A DNA stretch of 64,000 bases from Asterias amurensis. Lineage: Eukaryota; Echinodermata; Asteroidea; Forcipulatida; Asteriidae. Positions 22,901-37,900 of this stretch are shown in pieces. The notes under the pieces are model-generated. The model saw nothing but the letters and a program-made list of their open reading frames with translations, was not told the DNA's origin and did not search any database. How positions within the stretch are numbered: position 1 is the first letter of the stretch; each line of letters begins with the position of its first letter. The translations under genes and the position numbers were made by a program. The stretch spans positions 14,397,701-14,461,700 of the forward strand of contig NC_092662.1 in the NCBI RefSeq assembly GCF_032118995.1, read 5' to 3'.

Positions 22901-25900
22901 TCAGTATTTCCCTGTATGGTATGTGGGACTACGTTAGAAGTATGAGACCTACTCCTTGGTAGCATGTCATGACCGAGCAGTTATGGGCTACAATTATTTT
23001 TTTCCAGCGGGCCGTTGCCACCTACTCCTAGGGCTGAAACAGGGTTACCCCTTTTACAGTCCATATGGATGTAAGCTCAAGGGTATCATCAGTGCAAAGC
23101 CTGGCCGGTAGAGCAAAAAGCACTACCTCCCCAATTTTACGTAGCAAGTGTCACGACCGGGATTCGAACCCACACTCTGCTGATCAAACACGGAGCTTGA
23201 ATCCGATGCTCCTTGAAGTGGCCTTCCGGCCTTGTGTGTGTCTGCCGACTTGCAAAAAAACCCAAATGTAATTGTTTACGAGGTGATTAGCACAGATGCC
23301 AATCAAATAGGAACACCAGGTCGAACCCCTTCTCTTTTCAAGTTCACTGGGTCCTTTTACGTGAATTACACACCCACACAGGACCTACTGATTCATGTCC
23401 CATCCAAAGGACGAAGCAATGGTTAAGTGTCTTGCTTAAGGACTAAAGTGTCACGACTGGGACTCGAACCTACACTCTGAACAGAAAAACGCCATTGCTC
23501 AGTTCGGTGCTCACTATCAGCTCGGCCAAGAAAAATAATATTAAAGTACAATAAGAATCAAGACCCAACATACAAAAAAAAACATCAGTTACAGGTGCCA
23601 GGAAGAACACCCATCAATTGACTTCACTGATAAGGGGATTGTCTATAGAAAACCATAAACAAAAGATAAATGGATAGAAACCAAACTAGTGGTTGTCAGT
23701 TTTACAGTTGTTTAAATAGATGTAATACAAATAGAGAGAAACACAATGCTTTCTGGATTGTCTATACGGCTCTCTGGACTGGAAATATAAAATTTAACGG
23801 TCGCAAACTCTTTTGATTGTTTTTTTTTTCCTTTTTCGACAATATCTAGGTACAAGACGGGCAAAGTCCACGGCAATTTATCAGAGGAGCAAATACAGAA
23901 GTAAGTTGACTCAGTTGTATTATTAAAGGCACTGGACACCTTTGGTAATTGTCAAAGACTAGTATTCTCTCTTGGTATTCTCTCTTGGTGTATCCCAACA
24001 TATGCAAAAAATAACCAACCTGTGAAAACTTGGACTCGATTGGTCATCAAAGTTGCGGTGACAATAATGATATTAAAGATGCTATGTCAGATTTTTGGCC
24101 CCAAACATTAAAAAATAGATTTTTTTGAGTGAATGGTATTTCAAAGAGTATCACCCGCTCTAACGAAAAACAGTTTAACTTTTACTTTTAATGGTCATGG
24201 AACCATGACAAAAACTTAAAACGTTTCTTATAAAACACATAAGAATTGGTCAAGTGATATATTGTCGGGATCCCGACAAAACCTGATTTTGAGCACTTTA
24301 TTTCACTGCTACTAATAATTGGCGGACTTTTCCGAGCAATAGCTCAAATGAAAGCTTGTAACTTTCTCGACCCCCATCAAATTACCTATTGAATTTTAAA
24401 TCAAAATTTTTGGGTCAAATCGGCCACAAATCTGACATAGCATCTTTAAAAACACCCTTGTTGCACAAATTTGTGTGCTTTCATATACCTACAAGTAATT
24501 ACCAATAGTGTCTAGTACCTTTAATGACTTTCAAGGATTTGATTTACTTACGTGAAGAATAAAATATTTAAATTAGCACAGCCATTGGTTTTTTTTCTGT
24601 GGATGATGAACAAATTTGAGGTTTGTGGTGAAAAAGAGTCAGATCCCTTCTCGGTAGATGATTATTTTGTATGAGTCATTGGTATTGCACATAGGGTACA
24701 TGACAAGATGCATGTAGGCAGTATGAGTGTCAAGTTGGATGCACTTTGTACACAAAAAATCTTTCAAGGGAAGGAAGCAAATGTTGAAAGTTTAAAGGGA
24801 AGGTATATTGATTGGTAATCACTCTTATAATTAAAGGGACACGTTGCCTTGGATCGGACTAGTTGGTCTATAAAAAGCGTTTGTAACTGACTTGGTAACG
24901 AGCATTGGAGAGCTGTTGATAGTATAAAACAATGTGGGAAACGACTCCCTCTGAAGTAACATTGTTTTTGAGAAAGAGGTAATTTCTCACTAAAATAATA
25001 AAAGACTTCTAGCTAGAAGTCTTTTATTCCTATCTGAAAGCACACAAATTCGTCCAACAAGGGTGTTTTTTTCTTTCATCATTTTCTTGCAACTTCGATG
25101 AACTACTGAGCCCAGATTTTCACAGGATGGTTATTGTATGCTTATGATGGGATACAGCAAGTGAGAACACTGGGCCCAATTTCATAGAGCTGCTTAAGCA
25201 CAAAATTTTGCTTAAGCAAAAAAATTCTTGCTTAGTAAAATCAGATTACCGGCCAAGAGTCCACTCAATTGTTATGCTAAGTTAACAACAGCTAAATACC
25301 AGTCACAGGGAATGTATATGTCATGAAATTTTGGCCAGTAACATGTGTAAAATAAGCGAGCTATTTTCGCGCTTAAGCAAATTTTTTGCTTAAGCAGCTC
25401 TATGAAATTGGCCCCTGGTCTTTGACCAAAGGTGTACAGCGCCTTTAAAGAGAAGGGGAATACATGTTGGAAGTTTAAAGGAACACGTTGCCTTGGATCG
25501 GTCGAGTTGGTCTTTGAAAAGCGTTTGTAACCGTTTTTTATAAAATGCATATGGGTAGAAAGATGTTGTAAAAGTAGAATACAATGATCCACACAAACAT
25601 GCCTCGAAATTGCGTGGTTTTCCTTTTACCTTGTCGACTAACACGTCGGCCATTTATGGGGGTCAAAATTTTGACTCCCATAAATGTTAGTTCGCACAGT
25701 AGAAGGAAAACCACGCAATTTCGAGGCAAACTTGTGTGGATCATTGTATTCTACTTTTAAAACATCTTTCCAGCCATATGCATTTTATAAAAAACGGTTA
25801 CAAACGCTTTTGTTTTGACCAACTCGTCTGATCCAAGGCAACGTGTTCCTTTAACCCAGGGCTACTACGAACATACAAACATGTAGATATGAATTTGGAG

Positions 25901-28900
25901 AAATGGCTTCATATCATTTGGTGTTGCCTCACATTACAATAACACAAGATCTTGCTCACACCAGCACCAATATTTCCTGTGATATGAATCTGTTTACCAG
26001 ATGAACCTGAGCCCAGAAATCCTGTGATATTATTTTGTAACCTATGTAGAAGGGAAAAAAAACTGGTGTTGTGTAACAAAAATTGTGAAATAATGCTCCC
26101 TGTCTCCGGGAAATGGAAGAACCAGGGTTGTATAAATTTTCGATATTTGGCAGAGCTGACATTTCTCTGATTCTCCAGAAAGTTCCTTGAAAAAAAAGAA
26201 TTATAATTTGGGGGGCTAATCGTCATCCTTACTCGCACCTAAGAGCTGAATTACCTGTATTACCGTGGAGACAGTTCTTGAATTGGTCTCCACGTTTTTA
26301 CTAACTTGCTCTTGTCATCGTCAATAGTTGTTTTGTTGAATGTATTTAAACATCTCCCTGATCATTGTACAAAATCTCCCAGGATTGCAAGATGCAAATG
26401 TTGACAGCTCCAATGTGTTTCTATATTTGCACTGAAGATGGTTTCTAGGCAGGCTTATCCCTTAATCTTGTTTTCAAAACCAACAATACCCACCCCCCCC
26501 CCTCCAATTTTATAATCTCAAGTTGAACCCCTTTGTTGACTCTAAAGAGATAATCTTCTCCCTGCATTGGATTATAACTGTCAAGCGAAATAACTGCCCA
26601 GCATGTCCAGGGTCCAATTTGATAGAGCTGCTTTGGGTGCTATTCACACGATGAAATTTAATTGGGGTCCCTTGCTTAATTTTAGCATGGTTGTAAAACA
26701 AAAAGCAGCAATGGATGACAATATTTTGCAAGAGAATTTGGACAATAGAAACAAATGTTGTCCTTTCACATGAGGAACAATTTAAACATGTTTTAACAAC
26801 CATGCTATAATTTAGCAAGGGACCATTGCTAAAGTGCTCTCATGTGAAAGGGGCTTTAAGCACAAGAAGTATAGCTAAACACAGCATACCAGATTAGGGT
26901 TACCAGCATAAAAATTGCAATGTAACATACAACAAATGTTTAAAAAAATTAGGGTTGAACAAAGACAAGTTTTTACAAGCGGAGGATATGAACCAATGAC
27001 CCTTGTATCAACATACAAGCGTTCTACCATTTCAGCTACAGTGTATCTAGCACCAAAAAGAGAGAGAAGCTACCACAGAAAGCATAAAATTGCAGGTACT
27101 TTCCTAAATACAATGATGAAATGCATGTACCACAGGTAAATTTTAAATAAGTTTGCATTCATCAAAGACAAATTTTAACCTCCAGTAAACATTCAGGCAC
27201 GCTACCATTTCTAGCACCAAATTTTGTATGGAATCTGATCCTGGCACCCCCTGATCAAAGATATTGACAAAATAAGGACATCGCCAACATAGAGCTAGAT
27301 ACATGTACATGTAGCTCAGTTGTTAGAGCGCCGGCACATTAATCTGGAGGTCGTTGGGTCGAATCCCGCACTAGTCAATTCGTTGTTCCCCTTCCCCCCT
27401 AAAAAAAAAAAGTGCCATGGATTGCAGTAGATCATAAAATCACAGGTACTTTCCTAATTGTAATGATGAATACAGGTACATGTACCTCACGTACAGGTGG
27501 TACATGTACATGTACATGTAGATTCTAAAATAGGAAACGTTCAAACCGGTAGTCGGTTATCGTGGTCGGAGATATCAGCCGCAGAAATATGTACCAACCA
27601 TCACACTTGACCACTAGATTTCCTCACTAATATGACTCATGGGCATAGGAACAATGATATTTCCTTTTTTTGTACACTCACTGAGGTCTATAGCTTCTCC
27701 ACAATGTTTTATACTATTAACAGCTCTACCAGGCTTGTTACCAAGGCAGTTTTTAAGTTGCTGTTTGTTTTGAGTTTTGTTGCCTTCAATGAGAAATTAA
27801 GAGTATTACTAAATGTATACCTTCCCTGTTAAAAGAACATGTTGCCTCGGATCGGTCGAGTTGGTCTTTAAAAAGCGTTTGTAACTGTTTGTTATAAAAG
27901 GCATATGGTTGGGAAAACTGTTTTAAAAGTAGAATACAATGATCCACACAAACACGCCTCGAAATTGCACGGTTTTCCTTTTATCTCGTCGACTAACACG
28001 GTCGGCCATTTATGGGAGTCAAATTTTTGACTCCCATTAATGGCCGACCGTGTTAGTTCGCGACGTAAAAGGAAAACCGTGCAATTTTGAGTAATAATTG
28101 TGTGGATCTTTGTATTCTACTTTGAAAACATCTTTCTGACCATATGCATTTCACAACAAACGGTTGCCAACGCTTTTTATAGACAAACTCGTCCGATCCA
28201 AGGCAACGTGTTCCTTTAAGAGTATATTACTAAATGTATACCTTCCCTGTTAAGCAGCTCTATGAAATTGGGCCCAGCATATCCTTCTTCCTGCAAAGTA
28301 CAATCTTTCAAAGGGTTATCTAGACTAAACATTTCAAAAGAGGATATAATTACGTTTTATTTATACACAAGGAAGTTAAATATCCTGAACTTTTATAAAT
28401 CTAAGTTTCAATTACATCTCATGGCCTTTACCTTTTTAGAATCGGGACCATTGATATCCTGACAGAAATACTATCAGCCGTTTGTAAATATAAACTATTT
28501 ACATGAATGTTACATGCTTGTCAATAAGTGCGTTACTGTATTGTATAGACTCTGCAAGACCCGCGCGCCCTCAAGTACCGCAGTGTTTCAAAATGTTTAA
28601 AGGTACTAGACACGTTTGGTCATTCTCACTTGGTGTATCCCAACATTTTATACATAAAAAGATAAACCTGTGAAACTTTGGGCTCAATTGGTCATCACAA
28701 ACAAAAAATTTAAGAAAAACACTCTTGTTGCACAAATTTGTGGGCCTGAAGTCTTTCTCAGTTTCAAATATTTTAGTGCGAAATTACTTTCTAAACAACT
28801 ATTTTACTTCAGAGGAAGTCTTTTCTTAGAATCACTATCAACAGCTCTCCATTTCTATTAAAATAATTGTTTTTTCTTTCAGGAATATCCGTTCTGTGAT

Positions 28901-31900
28901 CCTGATGTGGTTGGATGAGAATCTGGATGACTTCAAGCAGCCTCCCAACTATCCCTGTCTCACTCTGCTGCATGAGTTTGCGAGAGGGATCTTTGATCTG
29001 GAGATGGCGGAGAGAGCAAAGAGGAGGATTGAGTTCTTCAAGGAAGAAGCTTCCCAAAGTGGTGAGTGTTAACTCAGATTGTGGTTCTTGGTGTTTTTTA
29101 AAGTAGGCCTCCCTAACATTACAGAATTTGTTTTTGCTAACAAAACAGTTACAGGCAGTGAAAGCACTTTTATGTAATCCACCATAAACATAAACTGTCA
29201 TAATATTTTTTTTTATTAAAGGTAAAGTATACTTTGGTTTTTAGAACCTTTCAATTGTTTTAATCCTTTGTAAATGTAGATTTTATACAATAAAACTAAC
29301 CATTGAAAAGTTAAGTTCAAAAGGTGGACTAAATCCAGAGTGGTTTAATCCACGCAGGAAAAATAATCGGTATTTTTTGCATGGTACACTACCATAGATT
29401 TACCAAATCAAACTAAAAAAAAAAGACAAAAGTTCACAAAATCCCTGATAAAGCACAAGATTTTCTCAAAATATTTGATCACCCTTTGCTGTGAAGTTTG
29501 TTTCTAAAATTGAATTTGTTTTTCCAACCCTTTTACTTGAGTGGTTCTTACTGCGTGGGTGCTGACGAATATGCCCACAGGCAACGTTTTTTTATTAAAT
29601 GCGTTGATTAAATTATACCCTGTTAGAATGCAGTTATTAGTTTAGGGCTGTTTACCCCCTGCATTCTGCACTTTTAACATGATTATCCAGTCATTGTCAG
29701 GTTTCTGGAGTCACTGGGCAGCCAATCACAATAACAAAAGTTGCTTGCCTACTCTCATACTTTTATTTTCTGACTCTCATTGTTTGTTTGTTTAAAGTGT
29801 GAATCACATTAATGAGAAATCCATAATATTTAGTAGTCTGTTCTTCCAAAGCTGCTTCTTAAAGCAAGAAGTACCGGCATTTTGAGTAAAATATGCCCAC
29901 ATATGCCCCACAGGTGAAGCATGTTGAAGAGGCATATAGTGTTTGGACTTGGCATATCAACCCCAAACTTAGTTTGTGGGTTGGTTTTGGGATCCCCCCA
30001 AAGTCTATTGCCTTTAGATCCCCCAAAAAACGATTGCTTACAGACCCCCTACATCAAACGTCATGATCATGGCTAAAACAAAAGAAAAGTTGTCCGAGTG
30101 ATAACACAAGAATAATTTGGCAAATCAACTTCAAACTTTGTTTGTGGAATGGTCTGGGGATCCCCAGGAAGCCTATTGTTTTTAGACTCTCTACAATAAA
30201 TGTCAAGGTCATTATGGATAAAACAAAAGAAATATTCTCTGAGCGATAACTCAAAAATGAAATTAATCTCAGCCGGGCTTTTGTGTTTGTAGTCTTGTTT
30301 TTAATTTTCCTTGAAAAATTATAAGCAAAAAAGTGTGAAATTTTCTGCCCTTGTGAGAGCAAATTCCTCCCCTGTGGTTTAGCAACACAGAAAACGAAGG
30401 CCCACCTCAGTTCAGGGCCAAATTTCTGAGGGTCATTTTTCAGCATACAAGTTTGCTTAACATACATTGTTGAAAGATCTTGCATAACAAAAGCAGGATA
30501 CCGGTTAAAGCCTACTTGGTGTACATTGCCTTTGACCAGCCCATACCAATGTACTTGTGCTTAGCAACTTAAGGTGATGTTCTGTGAATGTGTGTACAAT
30601 TGCCAGTTCAAGGAATGTTGTACCAGTAAAAATTCATTCCAAGTTGTCCTGCTGGCTAGTTCACTATTGAAAAGCATCTCTTTCTTTTTGAGATATGGCG
30701 GACACAATGCTACAACACTAAGCGGTTTTAGTAAATTTGTGTGATCCAAACCAAACAGTACACTTCTTACATGTATGTCCAACATCCCTCAAAACAGCTT
30801 GTTGAATATAAACTATGGAAAAGCTGGAAAAAGCTGCAGCCGATTTCACGAAACGCTTGGATTAACCCTAACTTGAGTTAGGACGAGTAACCCATCCTAA
30901 CTTAGGGTGGGTTCAATGCGTCCTTCGTATTTGGATAGGGAACTGAACCTGTCCTAAGTCCTAAGATAAATCCTAAGTTAGGAAGAGTTTGGTGAAATGG
31001 ACGGCTGGACTTGTAAAAAAGGTGGTCCCATTGGGTAGTCACTGAACATTTAAGCCATCCCTGGTTTAGTTTTTAAAACAAAGATTTCTATGGGCAAACT
31101 CTTGAGTACAACCAATAAGGATATAATTAAAAAAAACAGAAGAAGAGGGAAAACCCAACCCAAAAATGCACCATGGTAAAGTTTCTGACCTTGATTGTCA
31201 TTGCCCTCCTTCCTGTCGCAATAAGGAAGTAACAATTGGAGGGGGGGGGGGGGCCTGTTAAATTGCGTAGAAAGGAAGTTGGCAATACTCCAAAGTAACA
31301 TCAGGCACCCCGGCTGGAAAATAAATGCAATTCCGAGGGGAGATTAACCTTGATGTCCAAGCAGGATGCTAACAAAATCCGATTCAAGATCGAAGACTGT
31401 TGAAACAGATGCGCATATAAAGTCATTACCAGGAGCGGGGAGACTCGAATCTCGTAACCATTGCAGTGTTGAGCAAACCTACAGGTTTGTACAAGTTGAC
31501 GTACAGGGTCGCTGTTAAACTGCAGAAATATTCGATGACAAGTTTTATAGAAAACCTGAACATTTAAAGCCATTGGACACTTTCGGTAAACAGTATTGTC
31601 CAAGGCCCACACTTTGTGTACCACAACTTATATATAAAATAACAATCCTGTGGAAATTTAGGCTTAATCGGACATCGGAGTCGGGAGAAAATAACGGGGA
31701 AAACCCACTCCTGTTTTCGCGCGTTTCGCCGTGTAATAACATGTGTTTATAACAAGTCCGTAATTCTCGCTAACGAGAATTTATATTGTTTTACCGTTTT
31801 CTCAAAAAGTAAAGCATTTCATGGACTAATATTTCAAGAGAAGTCTTTCACCATTACCTTCTGTAAACCCTGTAAATTATTTGTAAATCTGTGAACTTTT

Positions 31901-34900
31901 TTTTTTTTTCCTGTACCGAAAGGGTCCAATGGCTTTAATGCTCTGTAAAAGAGGAAACGTATTTAAAAGTAATATCCATGTGACACACCCAACACATACA
32001 AACATACATCACATACTCATTTAAAAGGGAATGTATATGTTTGGGAATCACTCGTAAAATGAATGGTAATAGAAACATACTTGGTTAACAGTACTGCAGC
32101 TTTCGATAGTGTAAAGCATTTTTAGAATCATTTGGTAACGAAGTTCTGTGGTTATGGAAATTTACAGACGTTACTGTAAGCAGCAGTTCTAAGATTGTGC
32201 ATTCCAACTACGGATTATTCTTCCTGCTTGGACATTACTGCTCTGGATTTTCAGTGATATCTCAAGAATCCTACCATCCTTTGAATACCTTCATCATTAA
32301 AACAATTGAACAGTATTCATGAGAAACGGTATGATACTGTAAGGATACTGTTCGAAAGAAAGATGATAACCTGGGACACCCTTTCTTAATCAGTGTACCC
32401 ATTCTTATCATTGCAGAGATGAGCAATCAGCTGGCGTACCAAGCTAGCATGTGCGATGAAGTGGAGGGAGTCATGATGGATAATATGTACATGGACATCA
32501 AGAACGTTGACAGTAGGCAGCTGGCCCAGCAGCTCACATGTATGGATGCTGTAAGTGCAAATAGAAATCCTTATTGTGATCGCCACCATGACCGGATATG
32601 GCTGATTTTGTAATAATTATTTTTTGTAATGAAGATTTCCCAATAGACAATGAAACCGGGATTCCACCGGGATCCTAACATGATTCCGTTGGGATTTCGG
32701 TTGGATTGCGGCGGGATAGAGAAATCAAGTATTTGTAGTAGTTTTTTTGAAAAAGAGGTAATTTCTCACTATTTTAGTCTTGAAGCCTTTCTCAGGCATC
32801 TGAAAGCTCACCATCTTTTTTCTGTCATTATTTTCTTGCAACTTGATAACCAAATGAGCTTTTAAAATATGCACTGATTTGTTGTTTTGTGCATATATTT
32901 TGAGACGAATTGTCAGTTTTACCATATGGCGATTTGTATTGTGACATCAAACTTTACTTAAGTTGAATTTGAAACTCTGCACGGTGGAAATACTAAATGG
33001 AAAGTTTTGCGGTAACACCATGTATTGACTATCTCTAAATGAGTTGGGGTGGTTTTGAAAAGAACCGTTGGTTTCTACTCAACGTTTTGATCAGTTTGCT
33101 CTGATTGTCTTCTGGAGAAAAAACTTTACTTAGCAACTACAATTGATTTGCAGTTTAGATCAGTCTAAGCTCTTTGTTAAATCAGCCCATTGCCTTTAAT
33201 TGCTAGTTGTACACTGATTAAATACACAGATAACACCTTTCAAACACTGGCCAAACACCAATTGAACTTGGTATAAATTATACTTCATTTCCAGGATCTC
33301 TTCAGGAAAGTGAACCTACAGCACTGTCTAGGCGGCCTGTGGTCTCGAAGGAGCAAGAAGATCGGCGGTTACCACGACGTCCTGTCCGTCAAAGCTACCG
33401 TAACACAGTTCAACGATGTCACTGATCGTGTCATGACGACTGTCATGGAGAACAAGACGTTGAAGTCGCATGAGAGGGCTGCAATTATCAAGAAATGGAT
33501 TGAAGTAGCTCAGGTAAAGTACTTTTCTTTCTTTTCTTTTTTTTTTTGGGGGGGGGGAGTTGGAGGGTAAAAATGGTTTCCTCTGTCTCGGGACATTTCT
33601 GAAAGCATGGCTTGGGCTCCGACTTTCAGACTAAGGTCCCAATTTCATAAACCCTGTAAAACAGACAAGTCTTACTAAACAGTAACTGGTTACCAAGCCA
33701 AAATTCCAAAAGGTTTACATTTTTGCAACTGGTGCCCTACTCATTTAGTAACCTGTTTTCTGTTTTTAAAAGCAAAACTGGTATAATGCTTTATAGCAAG
33801 TTTCTGTGCTTACAGGCTTGGGCCCAATTTCGTGGGCCCAATTTCATAAAGCCTGTAAGCACAAAACTTTGCTTAGCATGAAATTTCTTCCTTGGTAAAA
33901 ACAGGATTACCAACCAAATTTCAACGTGATTTTCAGGATTTAGCAAAAAAAAACAGCTGAATACCAGTATCAAGCAATATGCAACAAATGGAAATTTGGT
34001 TGGTCATCCAAATTTTTGTGCTTACAGGCTTTATGAAATTGGGCCCAGGTGCTTTAACAGGTAAAGTCACCGTAATCCGAGCTCAATGGTCTGGGTCGTG
34101 AGCAACTTGCAGTTGTTGGACTTGACGTTTAGAATTATAGGTCCACTATGGACTGCATTCCATGTCTGAGGTTTATAGGTGAAGGGGCAAGATGATTTTC
34201 TGTGATGATGCTCAGTACCCGAGAGATTTAGTTACATTTCGTCTGTCACATGAAAACATGCTACTTGATGCACTTGGTAAAGTGTTTTTGTTTTTTTACT
34301 GTGTGGTGACCACATGGGACATTGTGAGTCACACAGTATCGATGTAAGTAAGAGTCTTTCAGATATTGACGTGACAGCAGGGGTAGAATCGCTGTCTGGT
34401 CTAGTAGAATGAGTCATACAACACCTGTGCGTTTCTCTGTACATCTTGAAGATTTCCAAGTATTATATGGAAGGACTTATAAGATAAACCCTTAGAGGCA
34501 CGATTACTCGAAGTCAAAAAAAAAAAAAATAACAACTTCATTGGTAACAAGCAATGAAGAGCTGTTGATAGTATAAAACATTGTGAGAAACGTCTCCCTC
34601 TGAAGTAATGTAGTTTTTGAGAATGGGGTAATTTCTCACTCAAATATTAAAAGACTTCCTGAATGAATGCACACAAATTCGTACAACAAGAATGTTTTTT
34701 CTTTCATCATTTTCTCACAACTTCGATGACCAATTGAGCCCAAATATTCACAGGCTATTTTATTATATGGTTATGATGATGGAATACACCAAGTGAAAAC
34801 ACTGGTCTTAAAAAAGGTACTGGACACTATTTTTAGTACTAAAAAAAAAGAAATTAGCATAAAAAATGTCTTTGGGAGTCTATGGGAATGCTATTTTGCA

Positions 34901-37900
34901 TTTGAATTCTGTTTTGAATGCTTGTTTTGGCACATAAAAATCATTTGATTTAAGCAGTTCACGATTTTAGAGTGCTTACAGAATGCTTTTGGAATACATT
35001 ATTTTGTGGGTAAGGGTGATGACAAGCAGTGATGAGCTGTTGATAGTGTAAAACATTGTGAGAAACGGCTCCCTTGAAGTAACGAAGTTCTTGAGGATGA
35101 GATAATGTCTCACTCGGGTATTAAAAGATTTCATGCCTGAAGCCTTTTATTAGGCATCTGAAAGCACACCGATTTGTCTTTGACAATTACCAAAGTTCAG
35201 TGCCTTTAAATCTACAGTATTTATAGATCTGAAAAGTGGCTACATGCAGGCTGGGACTGTCGTCATTGACATAGCAGGCCTGATGTGGCTGTATGTGGAA
35301 TTATGAACCACCCAGGAACTGCAGATGGGCGTAACTGCTGTCACATCACGAAAGGCACTGTCATTGTACTTGTGATGAGTCGGCTAACATGCACACACAT
35401 TGTAAACTGGGTTAGAGTTCATAAATCTATACACAGGCACATAGTCCTCCTTTTGCTGTAGACCTGTGGGGGATGTATAGCCGTGCCATGCCTGTGGGCA
35501 TTTACTTATAAACCCGTCGGGACATTATAGAGACCTGTTTGGGCATCTATAAACATGCCATGCCTTTTATTTTATAGACATAAAAATATAGGGTAATTAT
35601 AGAACTGGGGCAGTTATAGACCTATGTGGCATTTATAAACATGTGGGGCATTTACGTGTATCGAGACCTAGGGGATATAATTGCGCCATGAGCATCACTT
35701 GTGATGGATATATACCGGCGCATTATAAACTTGTGTTCTTATTATTAGAGGCCTATGGGGTATTTATAGTCCTATGGGGTATTTATAGATCTTTTGGGCA
35801 TTTATAAACCTGTGGGGCACTTGTAGACCTGTGGAACACTAGTATATAAGTCTATATATAGACATGTGTGGGCATTAGTACAGTCTTGTGGGTATTTACA
35901 GACCTGTAGGGTATTTATAGACCTGCACCCAACTTCAGAGAGTATCAGAAAGCATTGCTTTATATGTCTGCCTGGCACGGAGTTACAATAACCAGACACA
36001 GAAAATACATTACATGGCATTTTGACTGGTACCCGATTTCTGTTTACTAAGTTTTCTGCCCTTTGCAGAGTAGCTTTTTTCAAAACGATCACTACAGTTT
36101 ATTGAAGATAAGATTAGGCAGATATTAATCTGAATTCAGACTTTTTAAGTCAGCCTGGTGAAGAAAGTCAGCCATTACAGTCAGCCATTACTTTTTCCAT
36201 ATAACAAAATCCTGCTCTTTGATCTACTTCTCTAGTACTGAGAACGCTGTTCCTAAAAGCTAAGTGGAATCTATAACTCCAGGGGTCGACTTCATAGAGA
36301 GATCGGACTCGTCTTATATCGACGAGTAATACTTGGGATTAATCTTTAGGTCTGCATTCTACAGTGCAGGGTTGGGAATCGTCCTAAGTCCTTAGTTCTA
36401 ACTAAAGACTATTCTAATAGTCTTAAGTTAGGAAGAGTTTTGTGAAATTGACAGCAGAATTTGGATCAGTACATGTGTAGTTTCAGACCTTTTAGTGAGC
36501 AATGACTCTCATCCCTGGAAGTCAAAGAATGCCCTGGTACTCCATGTGGCAACAGGCAATTGCCTCCATGCCCCCAATCATTGCCTTGTTGCCCCTTGGA
36601 ATATTCCATTCGATATTGACATTTGCCTCAGAGGTTCCCTTTACTGAGGAAAAACTGCCTTGCCCTTAAAGGCAGTGGACACTATTGGTAATTACTCAAA
36701 ACAATTATTAGCATAAAACCTTTCTTGGTGACGAGTAATGGGGATAGGTTGATGGTATAAAACATTGTGAGAAACGGCTCCCTCTGAAGTGACATAGTTT
36801 TCGAAAAAGAAGTAGTTTTCCAGGAATTTGATTTCTAGACCTCAGATTAAGAACTTGAGGTCTCGAAATCAACCATCTAAATGCACACAGCTTTGTGTGA
36901 CAAAGGTGTTTTTTCTTTCATTATTATCTTGCAACTTCGATGACCGATTGAGCTCAAATTTTAACAGGTAAGTTATTTTATGTTGAAATACACCAACTGT
37001 GAAGAGTAGTCTTTGACAATTACCAATAGTGTCCTCTGCCTTTAAAAGAGAAAAATATCCAGCCTCTACTATATAAGCAATAGTTGTGAGGTTGGCCGCC
37101 AATAAAAACGTTCCTGTAGACTTTTATCTACAATACATGTAAGTCCTTCACTATTCAAGTCCTTTACCATTTCAAAGTTCAAGGTTTGCGCATAAAACAA
37201 ATGACAGTGAGCACTATTTGCATACAACAGATGTACATATTGCACAAATCAGTTTGTACTTGATCCTAATCTACTATACGTCGTTGCAATATACCCAGGG
37301 TCTTTCTGTCTTTCCTGGTTACCATAAACCCATATTTAGGCGGTAACCAGGAAGTCCGTCTTAGGCTGTGATATCGCTCATGGACTGATCGGGACCCTTG
37401 AATCAGGGTCTGTGCCGTGCGGTAGGTTGTTTTTTCAGTACGTGCTAGACGCAGATTATTCTCTGCTGGATGTGCTTGCTACTGTTTTAAGCAGAGCTGC
37501 AGATAAACCACAAAGATCAAGGCCCATGAAGAGCTGCTGGAGCAGAAATGATTCTTAAGAATTTCTGCTAAGCAGAAATGATCTGGATACCAGTCAGAAT
37601 GTGTACAATATGACATGGTAGTTTGGCTGGTAACCTTTAAGCAACTTTGACTTTATCAGTGCTGCCTAACTACAAAGATCAAGGCTCAATTTTGTAGACC
37701 TGCTTAAGCAGAAACTGTTGCTTTTAAGCAATCATTAAAATGATTTCTGCTAAGAATAAATGAGCTTGATACCATTTACAAATTGTACATGTGACATGGT
37801 AGTTTGGTTGGTTACCTTGGTTGGTAAGCAAAATTCAAAAAGATCAAGGCCCATTTTCAAAGAGCTGCTGAAGCAGAAAATAGTGCTTAATGCATGGTGT

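Noticed and set aside
22461..22945. Repetitive protein of 110-149 residues ([17 protein letters not shown] repeats)
   Set aside because: Three frames are open at once because the 23-bp unit has no stop; it lies inside an intron with no splice-bounded exon.
28809..29201. 130-residue minus-strand ORF
   Set aside because: It is the antisense shadow of Ral-GEF exon 5 (28883-29061), whose plus-strand frame is clearly homologous.
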